Source: an uncultured Saprospiraceae bacterium (GTDB lineage Bacteria > Bacteroidota > Bacteroidia > Chitinophagales > Saprospiraceae). From it: 64,000 nucleotides of DNA. Under the pieces are notes generated by a model. It did no database searches and was not told the DNA's origin. It saw nothing but the letters and a program-made list of their open reading frames with translations. The stretch is from the NCBI GenBank assembly GCA_937928405.1, contig CALFWZ010000066.1, positions 186,001-250,000 on the forward strand, written 5' to 3'. This document shows, one piece after another, positions 17,619 through 27,177 of the stretch. Position numbers and translations under genes: made by a program. How positions within the stretch are numbered: position 1 is the stretch's first letter; every line of letters begins with the position of its first letter.

Positions 17619-20564
17619 ATGAACATTGAGAAAATTATTATAACCTTACTTTTCTGCTGCTTATTTTTCCCTCATCTAGCAAAAGGTCAAACCGCCGTTG
17701 ATTCTTCCCAATTAAAAATCGCTAATGATTTTTATCAGCAGGCAGAAGCAATTTATCAAGCAGACCAAGACAGTGCGGTTTTTTTAATCAAACAGGCAAG
17801 TATCCATTATAAAAAAGCCAAAGCTTGGGAAACGTACCTTTCTGCGATAAATACTTTAAGTACTATATACTACTATAATGATGATTTCAATGGCTATAAA
17901 GAATATGCCGACCTAGCAGTAAAAGAAGCTATGGCATTTCTCCCATTTAACCATGATGAACATGCAATGGCGCTTAATAATCAAAGTATTTACTACCATC
18001 AATTAGGCGACTTTCAAAAATCAATAGAAGCACTAAAAATTGCATTAAAAATTTATAAACAAAACAATGCATCCTCTCTTGATCTTGCTTTAATTTATCA
18101 TAATATTGGCGCCTATTTAGAAAAAAAAGGGGATTATCCAGAAGCACTCAATTACTTATTCAAAGCACATGATATTAGAAAGGATACCCTCTTAAAAACA
18201 AGTCTTCTCACAAAAGATACTATTCCATTAGCTAAAATAGCAGAATTCAAATTCTTACTCCATTATTCTAAACAGGCAATCGCTTGGACCTATTTCAAAA
18301 ATAATGAGCTAGAAAAATCAATGAGTTTTTTAGAACCTAGTCTTTTAGCTTTTCAACAATTAGAAAATTACGACAAAAGAGCCATAAGAAAAGAAATAAT
18401 ATCTGCGCTACATACCATCACTCAAATTCATAAAATTAGAGAAAACTATCCAGCGGCCTTAAAAAGCATAGAAGAAGTACTTGCGTATCAGAAAAAAGAA
18501 AAAAACTATAGAGGCCCCAGAAGCTATGAGCTATTAGGTGATATTTATTTGGCACAAAAAAAATATGCAACAGCCACCATTGAATATAAAAAGGCTTTAG
18601 ACCTTACTAAAAAAACCAGCGTTTCTATGGATTTACCTGGTCACGCTAGAAAATATGCTAGTCTCGGAAAAGTGATGACAGAAACAACATCTTTCGATGA
18701 AGCGCTCCAGTATTATCAACAAGGTTTACAAGTACTCGCTCCTGACTTTACCGATAATGACTTTAACATTAACCCACCAGCAGATGCTTTATATTCAAAA
18801 CTAGATGCCCTAAACATTTTAAAAGGTAAAGGAGAAACACTCTGGAAAAAATATCAGGCTTCCGCTGACCAAACTTATTTAAAAGCTTCTTATAATACCT
18901 ACAAAAGAGGAACAGAAATCATCAAAGAAATTCGACAAGGAGTTATTACAAAAGCGGCTAAAAATATATTGGCAGAAAATGCACTATCTATCTACGAAGG
19001 AGCCATCAACGCTACTTTAGATTTACATAAAAAAACGGGCGACGAGGCATTGCTGTTTGAGGCTTTTAGTTTTGCAGAAAATAATAAATCACTCTTACTT
19101 TTAGAAGCCATCAACGAACAGGCGGCTTTAGGAATTAAAGGACTTCCTGATAGTCTTCTTCAAAAAGAAAAAGCACTACGATTAGAAATTGCTTTTTATC
19201 AACGAAAAATGATCGAAGCAGATAAGACCACTACCCCATCGACGAATCTCAAACGATGGAAAGATGAAGTCTTTGATTTAAATAATCAATTATTAGAATT
19301 AACGGAATATATTGAAAATCAATTTCCAAACTTTTATCAACAAAAATATCAACAGTCAAAATTATCCTTGGAGGATTGCCAAAAAGCCTTATCCAATTCA
19401 GATCAAGCGCTAATAGAATATTTTTTAGGCGCAAATAATCTTTATGGCTTTGTTATTTGGGAAAATGGTTTTCAAACATTTCAAGTAAAAAATGATGAAA
19501 ATCTATTGTCGGCTATCCATCAACTAAGAACCTCTATTAACCAGCCTCCAAAAGATCAGGAGGTGCCATCAAACTATCTTACCTTCACTAAAAATGCCTT
19601 CTATCTATATCAAAAAATTCTAGCACCGGCCCTACATCTTTTACCCCAAAATATTCAGGCGCTAAAAATCATTCCGGATGATCAACTTAATTTTATCCCT
19701 TTTGATTTGTTACTTAGAGACGAGGCACCTCAAGAAAAATTTTCTTTCCATACAAAAAATCTAGCCTATGTATTAGAAGATTATCAACTTAGTTATGAAT
19801 ACTCCGCTACCTTAATGCTAAAAAACAATAATTCTGGCACTCAAAACTATGCAGCCGATTTTATTGGTTTTGCTCCTTCCTTTAAGAGCGCTACCAAGCA
19901 AATAAATGCGAGATCTTGTCAAGCAGGTGATTTATACAATTTACAATGCAGTAAAAAAGAAGTTGAAACCATCAATCAACTACTTAATGGAGCAACACAT
20001 TTAGACGGAGCGGCACTTAAACAAACTTTCGAATCAAAAGCGAATAAAAATCGCATTGTTCATCTTGCCACCCATGCTTGCGTAGATGAGGAAAATCCTT
20101 TATTCAATAAAATTTTCCTAACCGATGATTATCTTTCAAATTCAGATTTATACAACATGCAGCTCAACGCAGAATTGGTGGTATTAAGTGCTTGTAATTC
20201 TGGTACTGGAAAATTGATAAAAGGAGAAGGAGTCCTCAGTCTTGCACGTGGTTTTGCACAAGCAGGGTGCATCAGTTCGATAGTAACGCAATGGTCCGTT
20301 GACGATTGTACCACCTCAGATATCATGATCAACTTCTACGAAAATCTATTGGCAGGACAAACCAAAGATCAAGCGCTCCAACAAGCAAAACTAAACCATC
20401 TCGCCACCGCAGATCAGATAGAAGCACATCCTTATTATTGGGCTGCTTTTGTGCAATCAGGCAATGCCAATAGCATGGAATTTTCATCGAATTCGATATT
20501 GAATTATTTGTTGATTGGTGGAATTGTTTTGTTGGGATTGTTTTTGGGGAGGAGGTTTCGATGA
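17619..20564 (+). CDS. secreted or membrane-anchored TPR-CHAT caspase-like protein
   Basis: A signal peptide (IIITLLFCCLFFPHLAKGQ) is followed by roughly 500 residues of tetratricopeptide repeats (e.g. ALALNNQSIYYHQLGDFQKS-like units, NIGAYLEKKGDYPEALNYL). A CHAT domain of the caspase-like clan occupies about residues 590-950. The catalytic dyad is His819 (VHLATHA) and Cys859 (LSACNSG), both intact. A C-terminal transmembrane helix (ILNYLLIGGIVLLGLFLG) ends in RRFR, so the protease domain probably faces the periplasm and is tethered to the inner membrane. TPRs usually bind a partner that controls the protease. Target unknown; the four T9SS proteins just upstream are worth considering as partners but nothing proves it. 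Confidence 0.88.
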   Translation: MNIEKIIITLLFCCLFFPHLAKGQTAVDSSQLKIANDFYQQAEAIYQADQDSAVFLIKQASIHYKKAKAWETYLSAINTLSTIYYYNDDFNGYKEYADLAVKEAMAFLPFNHDEHAMALNNQSIYYHQLGDFQKSIEALKIALKIYKQNNASSLDLALIYHNIGAYLEKKGDYPEALNYLFKAHDIRKDTLLKTSLLTKDTIPLAKIAEFKFLLHYSKQAIAWTYFKNNELEKSMSFLEPSLLAFQQLENYDKRAIRKEIISALHTITQIHKIRENYPAALKSIEEVLAYQKKEKNYRGPRSYELLGDIYLAQKKYATATIEYKKALDLTKKTSVSMDLPGHARKYASLGKVMTETTSFDEALQYYQQGLQVLAPDFTDNDFNINPPADALYSKLDALNILKGKGETLWKKYQASADQTYLKASYNTYKRGTEIIKEIRQGVITKAAKNILAENALSIYEGAINATLDLHKKTGDEALLFEAFSFAENNKSLLLLEAINEQAALGIKGLPDSLLQKEKALRLEIAFYQRKMIEADKTTTPSTNLKRWKDEVFDLNNQLLELTEYIENQFPNFYQQKYQQSKLSLEDCQKALSNSDQALIEYFLGANNLYGFVIWENGFQTFQVKNDENLLSAIHQLRTSINQPPKDQEVPSNYLTFTKNAFYLYQKILAPALHLLPQNIQALKIIPDDQLNFIPFDLLLRDEAPQEKFSFHTKNLAYVLEDYQLSYEYSATLMLKNNNSGTQNYAADFIGFAPSFKSATKQINARSCQAGDLYNLQCSKKEVETINQLLNGATHLDGAALKQTFESKANKNRIVHLATHACVDEENPLFNKIFLTDDYLSNSDLYNMQLNAELVVLSACNSGTGKLIKGEGVLSLARGFAQAGCISSIVTQWSVDDCTTSDIMINFYENLLAGQTKDQALQQAKLNHLATADQIEAHPYYWAAFVQSGNANSMEFSSNSILNYLLIGGIVLLGLFLGRRFR

Positions 20565-20624
20565 TAAAAATTCAACCTAACTAAAAACATGAGTCATCCC
20601 AGATTTTTTCTTCAGAAATATATA

Positions 20625-20682
20625 GCCAGTTGGCCTGTTAGCTAGTTAGCCCTCTTCTTACGTAAAAAGAGGGCTAACTAGC
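20625..20682. repeat. palindromic CTAGTTAGC-type intergenic repeat, copy 1
   Basis: GCTAGTTAGCCCTCTT (20641-20656) pairs perfectly with AAGAGGGCTAACTAGC (20667-20682) over a 10-nt loop. It is preceded by GCCAGTTGGCCTGTTA, built of the same words. There is no U tail on either strand. A longer relative lies at 35371-35468. It separates the convergent CHAT and symporter genes. Confidence 0.75.
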
Positions 20683-20773
20683 AAAAAAAGCCTGACTTCT
20701 AATTGTAAATCACTAGATTAAATGATGATGTCAAAATTCGGGACGACTCATGTTTCTTTTAAGAAGTAATCTT

Positions 20774-22543
20774 TTATTGTTTCTTAAACGACTGTCTCAA
20801 CAGCACCAATAAAACAAGAGATATCAGCAGTCCACCAAATCCCATCATGGTTTTTCCATACAAAAATAAACCCGTGGTAAATAAAATTCCATACACCAGA
20901 AAGATGCCGATAAACATTCCCAATACCTCAGTCGGCAGCTGTCCAACATTGATCGCTCCTCGATCAATTTTTTGCTCTTTAACCCCTTGATTGATGACCG
21001 GCTCCCAACCATAACTATGCGGTTTAATCAATTTATAAAAACTAATCAAGGTATTGCTATCTACTGGAGCAGTCATATAAGTAACTGCAATCCATCCAAC
21101 CGTGGTAATCAGCACACTGAGAATTAATTCAACATGAGAAGAAAATGTACCAGGAATAATAAACTTAAAGGTTATGGCCACTAACAGCGAAATAATCATG
21201 GCAGCTAATTCACTATAAGCATTAATCCGCCACCAAAACCAGCGCAGAATAAACAGTAAACCCGTACCTGCGCCCATTAATACAATAATTCCAAAAGCTT
21301 CTTTTGCATTTTGTAAAAACAAGGCGAAGACGGCTGCCAAAATCATTAACGCAACGGTAGATAGACGTCCGATCAATACCATTTGCTTTTCCGTTGCTTC
21401 CGGATTCATAAAACGTTTGTAAAAATCATTTACTAGATAGGAAGAACCCCAATTCAAATGCGTAGAAATGGTGGACATAAATGCAGCAATCAGCGAAGCA
21501 ATCACAATGCCCAATAATCCTTTTGGCAAAAAAGTAAGCATCGCAGAATAAGCGAGATCATCATCTACCACACTAGCATCCACATTTGGGAAAGCGGTCC
21601 TGATGGAATCTAAATCTGGAAAAACGATCAGCGAACACAAGGCAATTATTATCCAAGGCCAAGGACGTAAAGCGTAATGTGCGATATTAAACAAAAGCGT
21701 TGCCGCTACCGCATTTTTTTCATCCTTTGCGGCCAACATACGTTGCACGATATAACCTCCTCCCCCCGGCTCTGCTCCCGGATAATAAGCGGCCCACCAT
21801 TGCACCGCCAACGGAATAATCAGCAAAGAAATAAATGCTTCTGTATTTGAAAAATCAGGAAAGAAATCTAGTTTGCCTACGACATTTTTATGCGTCATCA
21901 AATTTTCCAAACCGCCTATCTCCGGTAAATTGACGATGACAACAGCGGCCCAGATGGTACCAATCATGGCAATAATAAATTGGAAAAAATCGGTTAGAAT
22001 GATTCCTTTTAAACCACCTATGGCAGAATAGATAACGGTCACAACAGAAGCGATCAACAAGGTTTGTATGGGAGAAATCCCTAGCAAGGTACTGCCAATT
22101 TTAATCGCTGCCAGACAAACCGTAGCCATAATCAGCACATTAAAAATAACCCCTAAATAAATGGCTCGAAATCCTCGTAGGAAAGCGGCTTGTTTTCCGC
22201 TGTATCTCAATTCATAAAATTCTAAATCAGTTACAATTCCGGAGCGCCGCCAGAGTTTTGCATAAATAAATACGGTCATCATTCCGGTAATCAGGAAAGC
22301 CCACCAAACCCAGTTGCCCGAGACACCATCTTTGCGAACGATATCTGTCACCAGATTAGGCGTATCAGCAGAGAAGGTCGTGGCCACCATTGACACGCCC
22401 AATAACCACCAAGGCATGTTTCTTCCAGATAAGAAAAAATCTGAAGCACTTTTTCCACTTTGGCGAGCAACCAAAAGCCCGATCAACATAGATCCAATAA
22501 AAAAGGCGGCTATAAAACCCCAATCCAGTGTCGTTAATTGCAT
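20774..22543 (-). CDS. sodium:solute symporter (SSS family), probably for amino sugars
   Basis: A 589-residue polytopic protein with about 14 hydrophobic helices, starting LDWGFIAAFFIGSMLIGLLV, with GRNMPWWLLGVSMVATTFSA, a typical SSS signature near the first helices. QWWAAYYPGAEPGGGGYIVQ in mid-protein is typical of the sugar-linked branch of the family. It couples substrate uptake to a sodium gradient across the inner membrane. It is the last gene of a minus-strand set with the NagX-like protein (10 nt upstream) and the GH20 hexosaminidase, so N-acetylglucosamine or a related sugar is the likely cargo; this is inferred from context. Confidence 0.88.
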   Translation of the reverse strand: MQLTTLDWGFIAAFFIGSMLIGLLVARQSGKSASDFFLSGRNMPWWLLGVSMVATTFSADTPNLVTDIVRKDGVSGNWVWWAFLITGMMTVFIYAKLWRRSGIVTDLEFYELRYSGKQAAFLRGFRAIYLGVIFNVLIMATVCLAAIKIGSTLLGISPIQTLLIASVVTVIYSAIGGLKGIILTDFFQFIIAMIGTIWAAVVIVNLPEIGGLENLMTHKNVVGKLDFFPDFSNTEAFISLLIIPLAVQWWAAYYPGAEPGGGGYIVQRMLAAKDEKNAVAATLLFNIAHYALRPWPWIIIALCSLIVFPDLDSIRTAFPNVDASVVDDDLAYSAMLTFLPKGLLGIVIASLIAAFMSTISTHLNWGSSYLVNDFYKRFMNPEATEKQMVLIGRLSTVALMILAAVFALFLQNAKEAFGIIVLMGAGTGLLFILRWFWWRINAYSELAAMIISLLVAITFKFIIPGTFSSHVELILSVLITTVGWIAVTYMTAPVDSNTLISFYKLIKPHSYGWEPVINQGVKEQKIDRGAINVGQLPTEVLGMFIGIFLVYGILFTTGLFLYGKTMMGFGGLLISLVLLVLLRQSFKKQ

Positions 22544-22553
22544 GTTCGTTTGT

Positions 22554-23669
22554 TTAAACTTTTATAAATATCTTTCTGCGATATAGCTCTAAAAGGATGG
22601 CCCAGAAAATAATAACATGGACTATCGCAAAAAGCAAAGATCCATTTAAATTTCCTGCGATAGGGACCATTATGCTCTGATACAACCATTCGTAAGCATT
22701 CGTTGACGTACCTAATTCATTGGCCCAAGTTATGGTAAATAAAACTTTTACCCAAATCATCGAAAGTATATAAGCAAATAGAGCGTTCGTTCCAAAAACA
22801 AAAAATGGAGCAGCCCAACCTTTTATCTTTTTAATATCAATCAGCCATATAAAAATGGATAAAAACAATAATGCGAATCCAGTAGTATACACAACATAGG
22901 AGCTGGTCCATAGGGATTTATTGATTGGGAAAAATCCACCCCAAAACCAACCGATTAGAATACATAAAACACCTATCAAAACCATTCGTGGCAATAAGGC
23001 GCTCTGTTTTGTTTGTTCTATCATTTGCCCCGTCATAAAACCAAAAATAATACTAACAACTGCCGGTAAAGAACTCAATAGGCCCTCTGGGTCAAAGGGA
23101 ATTCCTTTTCCTCCCCAAAGGTGAGCAGCACCAAAAATTTTTATATCTAATGCTCTCACAATATTAGATGCAAGACTGTAAGGTCTATTGCCACCAAAGA
23201 AAAATAGAATAGCCCAATAGGCGAGCAAAATTACCCCGCTTACGAACAATAGTTTTTTATGTTTTTTGAAAAACAAACACAGGATTGCCCCTAGCCAGAA
23301 AGCAATCGCAATCCGTTGAAGCACCCCTAATATTCTAAATTTTTCAATCTCTATATTATAAAAAGGAAAGGCATTTATTAGTAAACCAATTAAAAAAATA
23401 AAAATGGCTCGCTTCGTTATTTTTTTTATTATTGGACCAGTCAATTGATTATCAAATTTCTTAGAAGAAAACCAAATCGATACACCAATGATAAAAAGGA
23501 AAAATGGAAAAATTAAATCCGTTGGCGTACATCCATGCCAATCAGCATGACTTAATGGTGCATAAAGATGAGACCAACTGCCAGGTGTGTTAACCAAAAT
23601 CATGGCAGTAATTGTGAAGCCTCTAAAAGCATCAAGCGATACTAATCTTGTTGTTTTCAAACTGGTCAT
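22554..23669 (-). CDS. NagX/HGSNAT-like membrane acyltransferase-family protein
   Basis: The 371-residue protein starts with RLVSLDAFRGFTITAMILVN and has HADWHGCTPTDLIFPFFLFI, the hallmark of the heparan-alpha-glucosaminide N-acetyltransferase/NagX family (DUF5009). About ten transmembrane helices are visible, and the conserved His-Asp region sits after the first helix. Eukaryotic members acetylate terminal glucosamine across a membrane. Bacterial NagX members are encoded with amino-sugar uptake genes and may transport or modify them. It is 9-10 nt from both neighbours, so it is co-transcribed with the hexosaminidase and symporter. Confidence 0.87.
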   Translation of the reverse strand: MTSLKTTRLVSLDAFRGFTITAMILVNTPGSWSHLYAPLSHADWHGCTPTDLIFPFFLFIIGVSIWFSSKKFDNQLTGPIIKKITKRAIFIFLIGLLINAFPFYNIEIEKFRILGVLQRIAIAFWLGAILCLFFKKHKKLLFVSGVILLAYWAILFFFGGNRPYSLASNIVRALDIKIFGAAHLWGGKGIPFDPEGLLSSLPAVVSIIFGFMTGQMIEQTKQSALLPRMVLIGVLCILIGWFWGGFFPINKSLWTSSYVVYTTGFALLFLSIFIWLIDIKKIKGWAAPFFVFGTNALFAYILSMIWVKVLFTITWANELGTSTNAYEWLYQSIMVPIAGNLNGSLLFAIVHVIIFWAILLELYRRKIFIKV

Positions 23670-23678
23670 TTAGCATGA

Positions 23679-26000
23679 TTAGTTGACAGAAATTTCATCA
23701 ATAAATAACCAAGCTGGATGTCCACTACCTTGTTTTCCTTTCGGAATAAGGCCGTAATTTTTAGCTACTATTTTCAAAAATCTAGCATTCGTTTCTTTAA
23801 TAGGTATCTTAACCTCCACCACTTTTGAATCGCCTTTTATATTATTTTCTGTACTCAATGCTGTGAATGAGGCTCCATCATCTGAAGAAAGTATTTGAAC
23901 AGATTTTGGTAAATAGATCCACTGACCTTCTCCTTTAAAAAATCGACAATCGACCCTATTCATTTTTTCCACTTTGCCCAGATCAATAATTGCCTCAAAA
24001 TCTTTTCCATCAAAACCTAACCATTCTGCATCTCCATATCGTTCACTACTTCCTAAGACGCCATTGATGATCGCTCCATGACCACCAGCATTATATTTTG
24101 AATGAGGCTCGGTCAGCAAGTTTATTTTTTTTCCCGCTGCTTTATGTATTCCAAATGATTGTTGCCAAGCCCTCCCCTTTTTTTCTTCATTTAAAAATGC
24201 CTGCGCTTTTAGAACGGTGCTGGCATCAATCATGATCGGTGTTTTAAATAAAGTTGATTGCATGGTAGGTTCACTGTTATCTAGGCTGTAATAAATGGCT
24301 GCCTCCTTGGCCAGCAAATTTAAATCTACCTGCACTTTCCCATCGACTGGCGCAATCGAGGAATTTAGATCGTACAAGTGATTTGCCGTGTTGATGTCCA
24401 TTGCTTCCAGTCGGTTAAGATGTGGAGATAATCTACTCACAAATTGTTCAAAATTCTTTGTTGACTTTGGCGTCCAAACCACTTCTGCCAAAGCGCACAA
24501 GCGAGGAAACACCATGTATTCTACTTTCTCAGCAGTAGGCATATATTCTGTCCACACATTGGCCTGTGCTCCTAGTATAAATTTTGCTTCCGATGCATTC
24601 AGTTCCTCCGGAATTGGTTCATAACTATATACTTTTTCTAATGGAACAAACCCTCCAATCGCCAACGGTTCGTCCGGATGATCATTTTGATAATAATCAA
24701 AATAACAAAACCCAGTTGGCGTCATCACCACCTCATGACCTGCTTTGGCCGCTTCAATTCCTCCCTCAATTCCACGCCAAGACATGACCGCTGCATTGGG
24801 AGCTAAGCCACCTTCTAAGATTTCATCCCAACCAATGATCTGACGACCTTTAGAGTTGATATATTTTTCTATTCTTTTAATAAAATAGCTTTGCAGCTCA
24901 TGCCCATCTTTCAAGCCCTCTTTGCGCATGAGTTGCTGACAAAAAGCACTTTCCTCCCATTGCGTCTTAGGGCATTCATCACCTCCTACATGAATATATT
25001 TTCCTGGAAAGAGGGCAATCACCTCACCTAATACATTTTCTAAAAAGGTAAAAGTTGCTTCCTTCGGACAAAAGACATTTTCTGATACGCCCCATTTTCG
25101 TAATACTTCCAGCGGCGCTTCTTGACAGCCTAATTCCGGATAAGCAGTGATGGCCGCCTGCGCATGGCCCGGTAATTCTATTTCAGGTACTACCGTAATA
25201 AAACGGTCGGCAGCATATTGCACGACTTCTTTTATTTCTTCTTGAGTATAAAATCCACCATAGCGTTTATTATCAAACTGATGCGGCTGATCATTATAAT
25301 GTCCAATTAAGGTTCCATTTCTAAAACCGCCTACTGCTGTTAGTTTAGGATATTTTTTTATTTCGATTCTCCATCCCTGATCGTCTGTCAGGTGCCAATG
25401 AAAATGATTTAGTTTGTGAAAAGCTAATTGATCGATGAATTTTTTGACGGTTTTTACGTTATGAAAATGTCTAGACACATCCAGGTGCATACCTCGATAA
25501 ACAAAGCGCGGATGATCTACTATTTCAACATTAGGTACAGCCCATTTCGTTTTATTATTTCCACTTTTTGTAATAACAGCTGTCGGCAATAATTGACTTA
25601 AAGATTGAATCGCATAAAAAAAACCTACTGCTTTTTTAGCTTTGATTTGGATGCGATCAGCATTAATAGAAAGGCTGTAACCTTCTTCAGGTAATTGCTC
25701 ATCCCTTTCAAAGACAATGGCATTTATTGATGGATTTTCTTTTTGAATCGCGTATTTATGTCCCGTTGCTTGTTCAATTGTTTGGATGAAATTTTGGACT
25801 ACCCTATTCATTGCTCCGTTCGTGTTGATTCCAACGACGGTCGTGTTTTTGTTTAGCACAAATTGCCCTTCAGCTATTTTCATAGAAACAGGCATCGGGA
25901 TAATATGGTATTCGTTTATTTTTGTGGAATGGGCATTATTTTCATGCTGACAATTTGATAGGCAAAAGAGGACAAAGAAGAGGGCAAGATATTTTTTCAT
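23679..26000 (-). CDS. GH20 beta-N-acetylhexosaminidase lipoprotein
   Basis: An N-terminal lipobox-type signal (FFVLFCLSNC, Cys17) suggests a lipoprotein. A GH20b-type domain (about 30-165) precedes the catalytic barrel (about 166-520), which contains RGMHLDVSRHF, HWHLTDDQGWRIEIK and the catalytic Asp341-Glu342 pair in HVGGDECP. A CHB_HEX-like strand domain (about 555-620) and a C-terminal discoidin-like carbohydrate-binding region (about 630-773) follow. Length 773 is normal for Bacteroidota enzymes. It removes terminal GlcNAc or GalNAc from chitin fragments or glycans, probably in the periplasm or at the cell surface. It is first in the hexosaminidase-NagX-symporter operon. Confidence 0.93.
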   Translation of the reverse strand: MKKYLALFFVLFCLSNCQHENNAHSTKINEYHIIPMPVSMKIAEGQFVLNKNTTVVGINTNGAMNRVVQNFIQTIEQATGHKYAIQKENPSINAIVFERDEQLPEEGYSLSINADRIQIKAKKAVGFFYAIQSLSQLLPTAVITKSGNNKTKWAVPNVEIVDHPRFVYRGMHLDVSRHFHNVKTVKKFIDQLAFHKLNHFHWHLTDDQGWRIEIKKYPKLTAVGGFRNGTLIGHYNDQPHQFDNKRYGGFYTQEEIKEVVQYAADRFITVVPEIELPGHAQAAITAYPELGCQEAPLEVLRKWGVSENVFCPKEATFTFLENVLGEVIALFPGKYIHVGGDECPKTQWEESAFCQQLMRKEGLKDGHELQSYFIKRIEKYINSKGRQIIGWDEILEGGLAPNAAVMSWRGIEGGIEAAKAGHEVVMTPTGFCYFDYYQNDHPDEPLAIGGFVPLEKVYSYEPIPEELNASEAKFILGAQANVWTEYMPTAEKVEYMVFPRLCALAEVVWTPKSTKNFEQFVSRLSPHLNRLEAMDINTANHLYDLNSSIAPVDGKVQVDLNLLAKEAAIYYSLDNSEPTMQSTLFKTPIMIDASTVLKAQAFLNEEKKGRAWQQSFGIHKAAGKKINLLTEPHSKYNAGGHGAIINGVLGSSERYGDAEWLGFDGKDFEAIIDLGKVEKMNRVDCRFFKGEGQWIYLPKSVQILSSDDGASFTALSTENNIKGDSKVVEVKIPIKETNARFLKIVAKNYGLIPKGKQGSGHPAWLFIDEISVN

Positions 26001-26226
26001 GGCATGCTATTTAAAATTAAGTACCTGAACAAATTAAATTATACGATTTCAGATCGTGAACTTAATCATTCTTCTTATAATTTTCGTAATAGAATTCAAG
26101 AAGTTTTTATTCATCACACCTACGTTCATCCCTTTTCCTTAAAATTTCCATCGTACAAAGACCTCTATGACTTCCGTCAAACATTAAAATTCATTAAATA
26201 TCTTTAGTGGATTCTAATCTAGGTAA

Positions 26227-26542
26227 GTTGATAATACTTGGTCCGTATCTCAACAAGTCAACAACGAAAAATTCATAGAGGAACACAGCTTAGATGGTCG
26301 ACAGTTTTTGCCGATAGCGGAGGTTAAAGGAGCAGGAAATTTAAGCGATAAAAAAAACGATACGCAAATTCATGCGCATCCTCCTATTGGTTTGAATTAT
26401 TACTATGATCGGAGTATTCGTAAAACAATATCCTGTTTCTAATTCAACGGAAGTTTTAGACTTAGTTGAATTAGAAACAGGTTTATATTTTATAAAATCT
26501 GAGAATGGTTTTGAAGTTCAAAAAATGAGGGTTGAACGGTAG
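26227..26542 (+). pseudogene. frameshifted remnant of a T9SS sorting-domain protein
   Basis: Two overlapping frames together read as the end of a T9SS protein. Frame 1 (from 26227) gives VNNEKFIEEHSLDGRQFLPI and then VKGAGN and IGLNYYYD, matching the common Bacteroidota pattern of an IERS-DG-F-I-V-G-GN repeat and NYYRL. Frame 2 (26405-26542) gives ELETGLYFIKSENGFEVQKM and ends VER, a T9SS C-terminus. There is no start, an upstream stop at 26224, and a frameshift near 26410. A perfect 16-bp inverted repeat (26433-26448 with 26465-26480) lies inside. No intact gene exists in 26001-26634. Confidence 0.7.
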
Positions 26543-26634
26543 AATTATTAGGTATAATAAACGGAATTTTGGCACCACTACATTAATCATTATCTAAATT
26601 ACATCCAACTTTCTGAAGTTAATACGCTCATTCT

Positions 26635-27084
26635 TTATTTTAATTCATCAATTAAAGATTTATTTAGCTCCTTAATATTTACACTATTTTCAATGCGTTT
26701 AATTTTTACTTCACTTTTTCTAAAACTGTTATCTACATTAATCATTTTTAGATTTAATGTATCTAGATAAAAATTATCGGCTGAATATCCTAGGCAAATT
26801 TCGTCAGATGGCACATATTTAGGATTCTTACAAACTAATTTGAGTTGAAAATCTTTTTTATCACTTTTTTCAATACTTATCGATTCTTCTATTAAGTATT
26901 CCTTATCTACCACTATCCTAGCAAATGAATTGTTTGTTTGTTGGTCTAAGATGATTAGCCCATGATGTTCTTGATTACAAGAGGAAAAACTTATTTCATA
27001 AACAGAAATATGATCTACCTGTGCATACAAATTATGAGAAAGACTCATCAATAGGATAACGACAAAAATTTCAAAGGTTTTCAT
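26635..27084 (-). CDS. small secreted protein at the end of the lanthipeptide operon
   Basis: 149 residues with a clear signal peptide (IFVVILLMSLSHNLYAQ). The mature part is strand-rich with three Cys residues, one just after the start (ISFSSCNQEHHG), and has no motif I recognise. It starts 93 nt downstream of the LLM reductase on the same strand and is the last gene before the decayed T9SS gene. A periplasmic immunity or accessory role is possible from position only. Confidence 0.65.
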   Translation of the reverse strand: MKTFEIFVVILLMSLSHNLYAQVDHISVYEISFSSCNQEHHGLIILDQQTNNSFARIVVDKEYLIEESISIEKSDKKDFQLKLVCKNPKYVPSDEICLGYSADNFYLDTLNLKMINVDNSFRKSEVKIKRIENSVNIKELNKSLIDELK

Positions 27085-27177
27085 ACAAATATTATTTTAG
27101 AATGTTCATTGAAAAATGATGATAACGAAGCTGTTTAAAAGTATTTAGAGCATGTTTAAAACTTCTACGTACTATTT

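Noticed and set aside
26004-26207. 67-aa plus-strand ORF divergent from the hexosaminidase
   Set aside because: No family features; covers the expected promoter region of the GH20 operon and looks like a chance ORF in AT-rich DNA.
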